A stretch of DNA of 64,000 nucleotides from Cognataquiflexum aquatile (GCF_003316845.1 NZ_QMIK01000001.1:992001-1056000), one strand, 5' to 3'; positions 7,318 through 16,742 are shown, numbered from the stretch's first letter. The notes: generated by a model from the letters alone, not told the origin. Made by a program: numbers and translations.

Positions 7318-10300
7318 CTATTTTAACAATGTCCTGAATGAAAAACGTGAGATCAGATCGATGTTTCTTTTAAAAGTCTTCATTGTCATGGACTCAATAT
7401 CAAAAGCTATTGATTCGATTATCGTTTTTATACCAGCATCAATATTACTTTCCGTGATAATAACTTTAAAGGATTTGGATTCATGGGCATTAGAAATCTT
7501 AGCAATAAACTCCTCAGCAAAAGTGGTATGACCTATAACTATACCTAAAATAAACATAATTGGCATAAATTCATCTTTAGAGAAACTGTTTTCTACCTTT
7601 AAGTTTCCATGAGCTTTTATGATCCTATAAATGTTGACATACCTATTGATAGTTCTTGGACTATGCCCAAATAGAGGTGAAATTTTCTGCATGTAAGCCA
7701 ATTCCTCATCAGTAAAGACTAACCTTTCCTTTATCTTCTTTTCAATTATCTCTTTTTCTTTAATGGCATCTGCTTGTAAAATATCTTGTTTTTCTATTTC
7801 CTGTTTTGATTTTGGTAAAATTTCTCCTCCAGTCTTTTTTCTTACATTAGTTAAACTTAGATCTTTTGGGACTTTTGACACTTCATTTACCATTTCATCT
7901 TTAAGCAGGTATTTTATAAGCTTTTCTCTGCCGGGTTTATTAATAGGCTTAAGTGCAAATGGTATCTGGAAAATCTTCTCTAAATAATCATATGAAGTAG
8001 CTGCCTTACTAAAAAGCGAATCCGCTTCCATGGATACTGAAGAATAGTTGAATTCATTGTTTTCAACTTGCTTATTACCTCCAAATAATGTTTTATATTT
8101 TTCTGTCAGTGCATTATTCAACCAACGGGGATCTACCCCTACGACAACTACAAAAAGGGGAAAAGCAAGAAGTAGGTGAATAGCCTCTAGCACTTTTACT
8201 ACCACATCCTCATTGCACCTGTCCAAGTCATCTATATACAATACAATTCGATCAATTTGAACCTGATTTACAATACCCGTTTCTTTCTGTCGAACTACTC
8301 TTTGCTTTTCAAACAACTCATTTAGGGTGGAAAAATCTTTACGAATCCATGAAATTATTCCGAGTTGTTTAATATAGGCATCATCTGCAGATTTACCTTC
8401 CAAAAAATTAGCAAGTAACTTCCCACTTCCTATTTCTTCAATTTCTTTTTTAAGCTTTTCCTTCTTCTTTCCTATTTCTGTCTGTTCAATTTCAATAGAA
8501 CTTTTTTCAAGTTCTAACCTTGAAATATCTGCCTGCAATAGTTCTATTTCATCATGTTCCTTTAGTCTTACTATTTCCTTTTCTTTTTCAACAGTTTCCT
8601 TTAGGCTTTTGAGTCTTTTGTAAAACTGGTTGATTTTATTAAAATAGGGGGACAATTTTACCACCAAGGTAGTAACCCAAAGTAAAGTCGTAGACGAAAT
8701 AAATAAAGAATAATTTCTAATCTGCTCTAAATACACTTTGAAAGGTTCAAGGTTAAGTGTAAGAAATAGCAAAGTGATGATTCCAAAAACTCCAAATAGT
8801 ATCCAAATTATCCACCATTTTCCTTTTCTACTGGTTTTTAAAAGGGAATAAACTTTTACTATCTTGTCGAAGTACGAATCAACTTCAGCCAGTTTCTTTT
8901 CAATCTCAGATATGTTATTGATAAGATTTTCTTCCTGAAATTGAGCCTTAATATTTTCAAAGTCCTTTTGGATAAAAGGATCAGAGAAAACTAACTTAAC
9001 AAAGTCTCTTCCTTTCCATAAATCAAGTTCTTCTTTTTTCTTGTCAATTAATTCTTCCTTATCTAGAACCTGTTGTCTTAAAGCTTTTTCCCTAACCGCA
9101 TTTACAGCAAGTTTTTTCTCAGTTTCTTCTATTTGCTGAGCCGTAATATTCAAATCTTTGTAAATAGCATTAATGGCATCAGCACCAAATTCCTTTTTTC
9201 GGGCATAGTCATTTAAGCTTTCGAATATATGGGTGGTAAGGCTTGCCCAAAGGTTGGTGTCAGAATAATGCCAAGAATTGAATTTTACAGGAACTATATG
9301 TTCTAAATAGTTATCGTCTTTTGAAGCAGATAGCTCTTCAATTTTATTTTGAAGTTTCTCCATAAAGAAACTTTTTCCCGAACCCCAATTCCCAAACAAG
9401 CCAATAGCAAGGGGTGGATTTACACGCTTTAGGGCAATTACTGAGGCAAAGGAGTTGTAGTCATTTTCAAAATCAAGTTGATCACTTGTCTCAGTGTGAT
9501 TTCCTTCAGTAAGAAAATAAGGTTGAAAATTATGTGTGAACTCTGCTTCTAATTCATATTTAAGGATTTCATAATATGTAGTTTCAGATAGGGAGAAAAA
9601 CAATTCTGGAGGACGTCCACTTTCAAGTAGGCGGTCTCTAAATTCAGAAATTACACTTGTGAACGAACTAAAAGGAATTGATGGTTTAACTATCCTTTTT
9701 ACATCCATTAAAAAACTTTCTCCTTGCTCGTTGTTAGGTCCAACAGGTTCAACAACTTCCATTTCGCAAACTATGCCTTGATAATCACCGGAAGCATATC
9801 CAAGCACGAAATCCCCTTTTTTTATTGATCTAAATATTTCATATTCAGGTCTTTTTTGACCTAAATAGTAAGTATTAAAAAAAGTTCTATCACCCACATT
9901 TAATTCTTCAATATTCCATGTTTGGGGATTTATTTTTAATATCCAGAAATTCCTATCAAGACTTTCAATAGGTTTTATGGTTTCTTTTTCACTTTCAACA
10001 ATAATAACTTTTTCCTCCAAGTTTGATTTTCCCCTTGCTTTTCTTCTATTTCCAATGTTTTGTGATATGTCTGCTTCTGCTGAAAATGGCATTTCCATCA
10101 TAGGACCTTTTTCGTTACTATATTTAGAATCGCGCTTATCCACAAAATTAAAAACCGCATTGACAAGAGATTCAATTGATTCATCAAAATTATTGCGTAG
10201 ATAAATAGCTTGAATATCACTGATAATATTGGGTAATTTTGCATTATCATAAACTACAGGAATCAACAGCTTACTTCCATTGGAATTCATAACATTTGCT

Positions 10301-10551
10301 TTGGCCATCCCTATTTCACCCATATGGTACTCAGACGAAAATGAATTTGGAGTTATAAGAGCAAGGACACAGTCAGCATTTTCTAACCCAATAGTTAAAG
10401 CTCTTCTCCAATCTTCTCCGGCCTCGGTAAGAACGTCATCATATAATACATCAATACCAGCATCTGCCAATTTAGAAGCTAAACGATATGCTAATTCTTT
10501 ATCCTTGTTGCTATAGGATATGTAAAGAGAGGGAGCTTTTTGCATGGCCAA
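7318..10551 (-). CDS. TIR - EVE-like - KAP P-loop NTPase membrane protein, candidate antiphage effector
   Basis: 1077 residues. Residues 7-137 form a TIR domain (SLYISYSNKDKELA; putative catalytic Glu79 in HMGEIGMAKA), the type that degrades NAD or makes signal nucleotides. Residues 200-290 or somewhat beyond resemble an EVE/PUA-like domain (FWILKINPQTW, KKGDFVLGYASGDYQGIV), a fold that reads modified bases. Residues 365-1077 are a KAP NTPase: Walker A GNWGSGKS (387-394), FNSWHYSDTNLWASL, coiled coil, two membrane helices (about 579-600 and 614-632) inserted in the NTPase as in the KAP family, a second coiled coil (645-708), Walker B VLYIDDLD (770-777), and the helical HSPRTINRY element. The F-plasmid phage-exclusion protein PifA is a known KAP member. 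A 22-bp gap to hsdS indicates cotranscription. Function is inferred; domain calls are strong for TIR and KAP, moderate for EVE. Confidence 0.85.
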   Translation of the reverse strand: MAMQKAPSLYISYSNKDKELAYRLASKLADAGIDVLYDDVLTEAGEDWRRALTIGLENADCVLALITPNSFSSEYHMGEIGMAKANVMNSNGSKLLIPVVYDNAKLPNIISDIQAIYLRNNFDESIESLVNAVFNFVDKRDSKYSNEKGPMMEMPFSAEADISQNIGNRRKARGKSNLEEKVIIVESEKETIKPIESLDRNFWILKINPQTWNIEELNVGDRTFFNTYYLGQKRPEYEIFRSIKKGDFVLGYASGDYQGIVCEMEVVEPVGPNNEQGESFLMDVKRIVKPSIPFSSFTSVISEFRDRLLESGRPPELFFSLSETTYYEILKYELEAEFTHNFQPYFLTEGNHTETSDQLDFENDYNSFASVIALKRVNPPLAIGLFGNWGSGKSFFMEKLQNKIEELSASKDDNYLEHIVPVKFNSWHYSDTNLWASLTTHIFESLNDYARKKEFGADAINAIYKDLNITAQQIEETEKKLAVNAVREKALRQQVLDKEELIDKKKEELDLWKGRDFVKLVFSDPFIQKDFENIKAQFQEENLINNISEIEKKLAEVDSYFDKIVKVYSLLKTSRKGKWWIIWILFGVFGIITLLFLTLNLEPFKVYLEQIRNYSLFISSTTLLWVTTLVVKLSPYFNKINQFYKRLKSLKETVEKEKEIVRLKEHDEIELLQADISRLELEKSSIEIEQTEIGKKKEKLKKEIEEIGSGKLLANFLEGKSADDAYIKQLGIISWIRKDFSTLNELFEKQRVVRQKETGIVNQVQIDRIVLYIDDLDRCNEDVVVKVLEAIHLLLAFPLFVVVVGVDPRWLNNALTEKYKTLFGGNKQVENNEFNYSSVSMEADSLFSKAATSYDYLEKIFQIPFALKPINKPGREKLIKYLLKDEMVNEVSKVPKDLSLTNVRKKTGGEILPKSKQEIEKQDILQADAIKEKEIIEKKIKERLVFTDEELAYMQKISPLFGHSPRTINRYVNIYRIIKAHGNLKVENSFSKDEFMPIMFILGIVIGHTTFAEEFIAKISNAHESKSFKVIITESNIDAGIKTIIESIAFDIESMTMKTFKRNIDLISRFSFRTLLK

Positions 10552-10573
10552 ATAATTTAAATAATGATTTTTA

Positions 10574-11743
10574 TTAATTACTAAAGTCTACTAACCTCCC
10601 CTCAAAAGCCTTCTTCAATATACTCTGTCTCAACGTTTCTGCCTGAAGCAGACTTTGGCTGATCGTTTCTTCTATTTTATCGCAAATCGTGAGTTTGCTT
10701 TCTAATTCGGAGACGATAAGTTGTTGTTCTTCTAAAGAGGGAATAGGAATTTCAATTTTCAAAAATTTAGATTGAGTTAAATTCAAACCACTGTCACTTA
10801 TTCCTGATTTCATTTTTTCAATTTCCCTTTGATAAAATGGAGTGTTTAGGATTAACTCAAAATACTCAGGCATAATGATTTTAGTATTTACTTTAATGCG
10901 ATAAACTTTATCACAATTAATCAATCTATGTCTAGTCTTTCTCACCAAACAACAAACGCCAACCCTTATTCTTGGTCCTGCTCGCGTAATCAAAATATCA
11001 CCTGCCTTTAATTCATGTTGTACTCTAGGTTTTAAATCTTTTGGTAGAATCTTATTTTCATAGGCGACAAAATGACCGTGTTGCACTGCACTTGTTTTAA
11101 TTACTGCCCATTCGTTTTCGTCTTTAGAGTATTCATTCAAACATTTTGGACTCCATCCTTGGTCAAGTTTTTCAATAACAAAATCAATCGTTTTCAGATT
11201 CTTACCATTCGCAAGTAAGTTCAACAAACTTTGCCTATAGACTTTCAATTGCTGTTGGGCGGTGAGCAGCTGGTGTTTGCCATTGTCTAATTCGCTGAGC
11301 AGCTCTTCAATTTTGGCTACTATAGCTAGTTGTTCGGGGAATGGGGGAAGAATTATATCAATTTTTTGTAGGTCAGATTTTGCAAGACTTGGTATAGTGG
11401 TACTCTTGTCCAGTTTATGGAAATTGAAACTTTGGCAAAAGAAAAATAAAAATTTATTGTCGAGGAATTCTTTCTTTGGAGAAAATCCAAATGCTGTATC
11501 CACATTCCAAAACTTTGTATTTACATAAATAGGTCTATTAATTGTCCCCTTTCTTCCAATTACTGTGGTTCCTTCTTCGCAAAGGTATTCATCAGCAAAA
11601 CCCATAATACCAGCACTTCCATATATTGGATATTTACCATTTGGGTTGGTCACCATTTTTTGGTTTTTGCCGTTTTTTATTTCACATACTTCCCCCAACT
11701 TTTTGATTTGCCAATTCTTTGGTATGTTATTATTCTCTGTCAT
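10574..11743 (-). CDS. hsdS: Type I restriction-modification specificity subunit HsdS
   Basis: 389 residues, usual HsdS length. Two target-recognition domains are visible: TRD1 from NWQIKKLGEVCEIKNGK (about 9-25) and TRD2 from about 200 on. Each is followed by a conserved helical spacer (LPPFPEQLAIVAKIEELLSEL near 136-156; PSLEEQQLIVSELESKL near 337-353). It determines the bipartite DNA target for methylation and cleavage. It directly precedes the TIR-EVE-KAP gene, while hsdR lies upstream beyond a toxin-antitoxin pair. No invertible repeats or second partial hsdS are present, so specificity shuffling is not indicated. Confidence 0.93.
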   Translation of the reverse strand: MTENNNIPKNWQIKKLGEVCEIKNGKNQKMVTNPNGKYPIYGSAGIMGFADEYLCEEGTTVIGRKGTINRPIYVNTKFWNVDTAFGFSPKKEFLDNKFLFFFCQSFNFHKLDKSTTIPSLAKSDLQKIDIILPPFPEQLAIVAKIEELLSELDNGKHQLLTAQQQLKVYRQSLLNLLANGKNLKTIDFVIEKLDQGWSPKCLNEYSKDENEWAVIKTSAVQHGHFVAYENKILPKDLKPRVQHELKAGDILITRAGPRIRVGVCCLVRKTRHRLINCDKVYRIKVNTKIIMPEYFELILNTPFYQREIEKMKSGISDSGLNLTQSKFLKIEIPIPSLEEQQLIVSELESKLTICDKIEETISQSLLQAETLRQSILKKAFEGRLVDFSN

Positions 11744-12037
11744 TTATTTTGGTTCAGTAAATTAGCAGTCAAATAAGTAATCAATTGATACACATTCAAT
11801 TTCAAGTGTTTTTTGAATTTCATTTTGTGCAATCAAATAAACCTGATAAGACAAATCGTGGATAAATTGTTAAATCAGTCAAATACCCATCAAACAAACA
11901 AATCATTGATATTCAATATAATATGTTTTTTGATTTGATTCTAGAGTTTTTCCTGTCAAACAAAATTCCTGAATTGGGCTCCAGAAAGTTTTGATAATAT
12001 CCCACATGTTGAATTTGAACAAACCTCTAAAAAAGTA
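11744..12037 (-). other. AT-rich spacer upstream of hsdS
   Basis: A 294-bp gap, the largest inside the cluster and strongly AT-rich, with repeated CAAATA-type words. It may hold an internal promoter for the hsdS to hsdM half of the operon. I see no box good enough to name and no coding frame. Confidence 0.35.
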
Positions 12038-12460
12038 TCATTCAAACTTTGCAAACTTTGTTTTGGCAGTGCACCGAAAAGCAAAAGGAGTTTTTTCTTT
12101 TCTTAAAATCACCTTTACATCTTCCCACTCATTCACTACTTTTTTTACCATTTCCCAATAAGAAAACCCACTTTTACTAGGTGGATTTATAAACAAAATT
12201 CCGACACCGTGCTGCCTGTATAGTTCTCGTTGATGTTTTTGAGTCTGAATTCTGTAATCTTGAGTGATAACGATGCCGCCCTCTTTTCCTACCTCAGGAA
12301 TCCAATCTTCATCTTTTGCACCCTTTCCAAATTTCTCCGTGATGGAAACAACCTCAATGGTAAAATCATCTTTTTTATTTTGAGGTTCTTGAAGGATGTT
12401 AAGCCCTTTTGCAAGTTGTACAGGAAGGTTCTCATCAATGTAAATCCGAAATGACCTCAT
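12038..12460 (-). CDS. DUF5615 PIN-like toxin candidate
   Basis: 140 residues. The N-terminal IYIDENLP (7-14), followed by a KDEDW segment and VITQDYR, matches the DUF5615 / Mut7-C PIN-like fold, with acidic residues placed like the metal ligands of PIN ribonucleases. Its first base is the last base of the stop codon of the DUF433 gene. The pair DUF433 (antitoxin-like) plus DUF5615 is a recurrent candidate type II toxin-antitoxin module. It sits between hsdR and hsdS. The probable role is stabilising the operon or abortive response; this is inferred. Confidence 0.7.
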   Translation of the reverse strand: MRSFRIYIDENLPVQLAKGLNILQEPQNKKDDFTIEVVSITEKFGKGAKDEDWIPEVGKEGGIVITQDYRIQTQKHQRELYRQHGVGILFINPPSKSGFSYWEMVKKVVNEWEDVKVILRKEKTPFAFRCTAKTKFAKFE

Positions 12461-13143
12461 TATGCAGCGATTGGATTATGGAAATTGATTGCTTCCTGAA
12501 CTTCTTCTTCAGTTAAATCATATAATCCCGCAATAAAATCTACAGGCTCATTGGACTTAAATAATCTATACAGAACTTCAGTTTGAATGTTTGTCCCTAC
12601 AATAGTTGGTTGTCCGAATTTATGATGGGGATCACAAACTATAGGCTTTTCTTTTCCTACAGGCCAAAGCTTTGAGGCTAAAAGTTCGTCGTCGAATTCT
12701 AACTTTTTGAAAAATAATTTAATAAAATCCAGATTTAGCTGTTTGCTGCCGTCTAGAGTAATACTTTGACCATCATACTCAAAAAAAATTTTCTTGCCGT
12801 CAGTTTTAATATTTTCAATAATCTCCCTCTTAGCAAAGGGATAAATGGTATTGAAATTTTTGCCAAGCTCTATATGTGCTCTTAATACCGCATTTGGTTT
12901 TACACCAGCTTCCGCAAACTGTACCATTACATAAAATTCTACTAAAGTATGGAAACCAACGGCTCTGGTACTTTCTACTCTCCAAGAATATTGACCTTGA
13001 AATTCTTTTCCTAAACGGTCATCCCAATATTTGTTAAGCCACCGGTTTACTTTTGAATAAGGTAATCGCAGTATTTTAGCCATGTCAGGGACAGTATAAA
13101 TACCATCACCTACTGTAAGTTTATTTTCAAAAATAGCCTCCAT
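12460..13143 (-). CDS. DUF433 HTH antitoxin-like protein
   Basis: 227 residues. The N-terminus has a MerR-like helix-turn-helix (YTVPDMAKILRLPYSKVNRW, about 17-36). The C-terminus is a DUF433 domain (FGQPTIVGTNIQTEVLYRLF and LYDLTEEEVQEAINFH). Long DUF433 proteins of this form usually precede a DUF5615 toxin, as here, with one base shared between the genes. It probably neutralises the toxin and may bind DNA to autoregulate. It lies 26 bases downstream of hsdR, so it belongs to the same transcript. Confidence 0.7.
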   Translation of the reverse strand: MEAIFENKLTVGDGIYTVPDMAKILRLPYSKVNRWLNKYWDDRLGKEFQGQYSWRVESTRAVGFHTLVEFYVMVQFAEAGVKPNAVLRAHIELGKNFNTIYPFAKREIIENIKTDGKKIFFEYDGQSITLDGSKQLNLDFIKLFFKKLEFDDELLASKLWPVGKEKPIVCDPHHKFGQPTIVGTNIQTEVLYRLFKSNEPVDFIAGLYDLTEEEVQEAINFHNPIAA

Positions 13144-13169
13144 TTTTATATTGTTGTAAAGTTAAAAAT

Positions 13170-15950
13170 TTAAGCAGCTAGCGCTTCGTTTAATTCATTA
13201 ATTATTTCATCTGTATTGTCCCCAAACAGCTGCCACATCTTACCCAATCCGCCTTGGGCATTAAACGGATTTAAATCAAAATCATCCCTGTCGATATGGA
13301 AACTGCTGATGACATGCTCCTTGATCATCCGTAACCATTGCATTTGTTCCTCACTGAAGGCATTGTGCTGACCGGCATTTTTCTTAAAGATCCACTCCTG
13401 AAAGTTCCGATCCACAGTCTTGTCGTACGCGGTCAAAGTGGAATCCACTCCACTGACTTTTCGGATAAGGGAAACGATCGCTGTCAATTCATTTCTTGGA
13501 GAGCCATTGCACTGTCTCAGGGCCTCATAAGCCCTCCAGACCACCAACGGGGCTAGGGTAGGTTTATCGCTTTGAAGTTTTTCCAAAACGTCTTTGATCA
13601 TGCTATAAGTGAGTTCTCGCCTGCGATAAGGTTGGTTGTAAAAAATCTGCAAAGCCATCAATTCATCTTTGTTTGCAAGCATCCATTCCGAAAAGTTGAC
13701 AATGATTTCATTTGCTTTTTTGAGGTTGTCCTTGTTCCATCCCACACCTGTCACTTCATCAGGATTGGCCAAATCAATTTTTTGTTCATGGGCTTTACGG
13801 ACATTTTCGATATACTCGTTCAGTTCCCCTGTAAAAACCTTTGCAGCTTCATTTTGAATTTTTTCCAATTCAGTTTTTATAGCCTCTTCAATTTCCATGG
13901 GTGGAGCCCCCAACTTTTCATTTTGAATTCTAGCTTCTACGCTTTCTATCACATCAGGGTTAAAAGCATTCAGCAGTTCCTTCACCACTTGTGAAACACT
14001 TTTGCCATCGGCTTTTTCGGCAAAAATCTTTTTCTCTTTTTCGGTAATCTGTTTGTCTAATCGGGTCAGGCGATTGGCTAAAGAAGTGAACAGTTCTTCA
14101 TCTCTTGCACCAACCCCAACTGCTTGAAGCAAATCTTTGAGAGGAATCCCAGGCTTTTTTTCCAAGGGCCTGCTTTCTGTCTTCAGACCTTTAGTCACCC
14201 CGATGGCATCTACGATTACAAAATGGTCCTTTGCAAACTTTGCTGTAGGGGTTACCATTTTCAGTTTCTCGATATCAATGGTTCGTGTGCCACGGCCTTT
14301 CATCTGCTCAAAGTAGTTTTTACTTTTTACATCCCGCATAAAAAGAAGGCATTCCAAGGGTTTAATATCTGTGCCGGTGGCCACCATATCCACGGTCACA
14401 GCAATTCGGGGGTGGTAATCATTTCGGAACTGTGATAAAACCGTTTTCGGGTCTTCGCTTGCTTTGTAAGTGATCTTTTTGCAGAATTTATTTTCTTCGG
14501 CAAATTCGGCCCTGACAATGTCGATGATATCATTGGCATGGCTATCAGTCTTTGCAAAAATCAAGGTCTTGGGAACTTCAAAAGCCCCTTTGGCATCATA
14601 ACGGTCTCTAAAGATATGGGGCAGGTTTTCTTTGAACGATCTGATGATGGTGCGGATTTGATTGGGATTGACCACATCTTTATCCAATTGCTGTTTGGAA
14701 TAGACCTCGTCCTCATCCTGTAGTTCCATCCGCTTCTTTCGGCTTAAGCGCTCCCGGTGTTCTACGTATTCACCTTTCCATATGGTCCCGCCTTGCTGCG
14801 TTATCTTGGTGTCAATGATAAACACTTCATATCCCACATTCACCCCATCAGCCACGGCCATTTCATGGGAATATTCACTGACCAAGTTCTGATCAAAATA
14901 GCCAATGGTTCTTTTATCGGGAGTTGCTGTCAGGCCAATTTCGAAGGCATCATAATATTCTAAAACCTGTTTCCATAGGTTATAGATACTCCGATGGCAT
15001 TCGTCAATGACAATAAAGTCAAAAAACTCAATCGGCATTTTGGGATCGTACTCGATAGGAGGAATCACTTTTGGAAGCCATTTGGATTCGTTGGGGTTTT
15101 GTTCTTCCTCAGTTTCGTCCAGTTCCGTGCCTTTCAATATCGAATATAACCGCTGAATGGTACTGATGCAGACTTGACTGTCTGAAGCGATATAACTTGA
15201 TTTAAGACGTTGTACGCTATACAATTCAGTAAATTTCCTGTTATCATCGTTGGGTACAAAAGACATAAATTCCTGCTCGGCCTGCTCACCAAGGTTTTTG
15301 GTATCTACCAGAAACAGCACCCGCTTGGCTTTGACATATTTCAACAAACGGTAAATGGCAGTAATGGCAGTAAAGGTTTTGCCTGACCCGGTGGCCATCT
15401 GAATCAAAGAACGCGGACGGTTTTCTTTGAATGATGCTTCTAATTTGGTAATCGCATTGATTTGACAATCTCTCAGACCATTGGGCTGCAAACCCGGTAA
15501 ATCGAAAAACCTCGACCTCAGTGATTTGGGACTTTTCAACCACTCCTTTAATGTTGCAGGTCTGTGGAAGCTGAATATCTCTCTGGCTCTAGGCTTTGGG
15601 TCCGAAAAATCAGTGAACCTGGTGATTTCACCTGTACTGATATAGACAAAAGGTAAAGGTTCATTGTTCAGGTGCTTTAATTTGGCTTTGGCATATCCTT
15701 CAGATTGTTCCTCGTGGACCTGCATCCTATGGGCTTCTTCCTCTCTTTTTGCTTCAATGATGCCGCAGGGTTTCCCTTCTACAAACAATACATAGTCAGC
15801 CGGCCCCACATCAGTCAAATACTCCTTTAAGGCAATACCGACACCAGCTCTCAGGTTCATTTCCTTCATACCCTGAACAATCCAACCGCAAGCTTTCAAT
15901 TGCCTGTCGATATTGTCTCGGGAGATTTGCTCTGGATTTTGGTTGGTCAT
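13170..15950 (-). CDS. hsdR: Type I restriction endonuclease subunit HsdR
   Basis: 926 residues. It is the DNA-translocating and cutting subunit of the type I enzyme. The N-terminal nuclease shows GPADYVLF (Asp52) and GIIEAKR (Glu66, Lys68), the PD-(D/E)XK triad. The SF2 helicase motor has Walker A MATGSGKT (about residue 185), DECH box VIDECHRS, and GLTATP. QMKGRGTR is motif VI. The C-terminal helical domain contacts the methyltransferase. It is the first gene of the leftward cluster and appears complete, so the restriction arm should be functional together with hsdS and hsdM further downstream. Confidence 0.94.
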   Translation of the reverse strand: MTNQNPEQISRDNIDRQLKACGWIVQGMKEMNLRAGVGIALKEYLTDVGPADYVLFVEGKPCGIIEAKREEEAHRMQVHEEQSEGYAKAKLKHLNNEPLPFVYISTGEITRFTDFSDPKPRAREIFSFHRPATLKEWLKSPKSLRSRFFDLPGLQPNGLRDCQINAITKLEASFKENRPRSLIQMATGSGKTFTAITAIYRLLKYVKAKRVLFLVDTKNLGEQAEQEFMSFVPNDDNRKFTELYSVQRLKSSYIASDSQVCISTIQRLYSILKGTELDETEEEQNPNESKWLPKVIPPIEYDPKMPIEFFDFIVIDECHRSIYNLWKQVLEYYDAFEIGLTATPDKRTIGYFDQNLVSEYSHEMAVADGVNVGYEVFIIDTKITQQGGTIWKGEYVEHRERLSRKKRMELQDEDEVYSKQQLDKDVVNPNQIRTIIRSFKENLPHIFRDRYDAKGAFEVPKTLIFAKTDSHANDIIDIVRAEFAEENKFCKKITYKASEDPKTVLSQFRNDYHPRIAVTVDMVATGTDIKPLECLLFMRDVKSKNYFEQMKGRGTRTIDIEKLKMVTPTAKFAKDHFVIVDAIGVTKGLKTESRPLEKKPGIPLKDLLQAVGVGARDEELFTSLANRLTRLDKQITEKEKKIFAEKADGKSVSQVVKELLNAFNPDVIESVEARIQNEKLGAPPMEIEEAIKTELEKIQNEAAKVFTGELNEYIENVRKAHEQKIDLANPDEVTGVGWNKDNLKKANEIIVNFSEWMLANKDELMALQIFYNQPYRRRELTYSMIKDVLEKLQSDKPTLAPLVVWRAYEALRQCNGSPRNELTAIVSLIRKVSGVDSTLTAYDKTVDRNFQEWIFKKNAGQHNAFSEEQMQWLRMIKEHVISSFHIDRDDFDLNPFNAQGGLGKMWQLFGDNTDEIINELNEALAA

Positions 15951-16016
15951 TTCAATAAAAGGGCTTCATAAAAAAGGATTCTGCTAATTTAGTTGATTAA
16001 TCCCATTTATTACTAT

Positions 16017-16029
16017 CCCGTGATCAGGG
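16017..16029. promoter_or_regulatory. Near-palindrome in the hsdR upstream region
   Basis: A near-perfect inverted repeat centred on TGATCA (CCCG-TGATCA-GGG) lies about 67-79 bases upstream of the hsdR start. On the minus strand a TAAATTAG sequence, one mismatch from TAnnTTTG, lies between it and the gene. An operator is possible; the evidence is only symmetry and position. Confidence 0.25.
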
Positions 16030-16079
16030 TATTTTTACTAAAATATATCCCTATAAGCTTTGGGAAATAGGGGAGCAGA

Positions 16080-16664
16080 TCAGATTTCAAAATCAATTTT
16101 TTCTCTATCTCTCAATTTTTGCAGGACAATTTCCCTCAACTCGGTATTTGAAATTCTAAAGGGACGAAGAAGAAGGGCGGCTTTTCGGATGCATGCCTCA
16201 AATTCTTTCTTGGCCTTTGGGATTTTGGTAGCCACATTGTTAAACTGAAGTTCGTCCAGGGTGTACCCTTGGTATTCCAGCTTCCAATAATCAATGGACT
16301 CAGGATTGGCCGGGAGCGGAATGCTTCTTAGAATCCTGTCTGTTTCAAAAAAAGTGGTCTGCACCGGAACAGTCACCGTCCTCACCATGGCTTCTCCATC
16401 TGTGACCACGACTTTGAAGATTTTGTCTTGGGTCATATCTACCAAGTCAAACCAATAAAGTGCGCTGACCACCATCTTGCACGAACCGGTAGTCAAAGCA
16501 TCCATTTCCTTGACAAATCCTTGCCCTACCAATTGGATTTTCCCATCCAGGACAGTGATTTCAATCGAAGAAGTCAATTTCCATGTTTTGGAGACACGCA
16601 TCAGATTTTTTATTTCCAAAAAAACCTTCTTGGCCTGTTTGCTGTCGATTTCAAAAATTACCAT
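16080..16664 (-). CDS. Conserved-looking unknown protein, faintly sliding-clamp-like
   Basis: 194 residues, soluble, no signal peptide. The first half alternates hydrophobic and polar residues (FEIDSKQAKKVFLEIKNLMRVSKTW, then ITVLDGKIQLVGQG), a rhythm that recalls one domain of the DNA polymerase beta clamp, with a long basic helix at the C-terminus. The match is weak and by eye only. It is 130 bases beyond the hsdR start on the same strand and may be the flank of the island. I cannot assign a function. Confidence 0.55.
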   Translation of the reverse strand: MVIFEIDSKQAKKVFLEIKNLMRVSKTWKLTSSIEITVLDGKIQLVGQGFVKEMDALTTGSCKMVVSALYWFDLVDMTQDKIFKVVVTDGEAMVRTVTVPVQTTFFETDRILRSIPLPANPESIDYWKLEYQGYTLDELQFNNVATKIPKAKKEFEACIRKAALLLRPFRISNTELREIVLQKLRDREKIDFEI

Positions 16665-16742
16665 ATCCTCAATTTTTCATCAAATTAGGAAATTCCTATT
16701 TAAGAGATATATTTTCTGAGGGCCTCCGACATATATTGTCCC

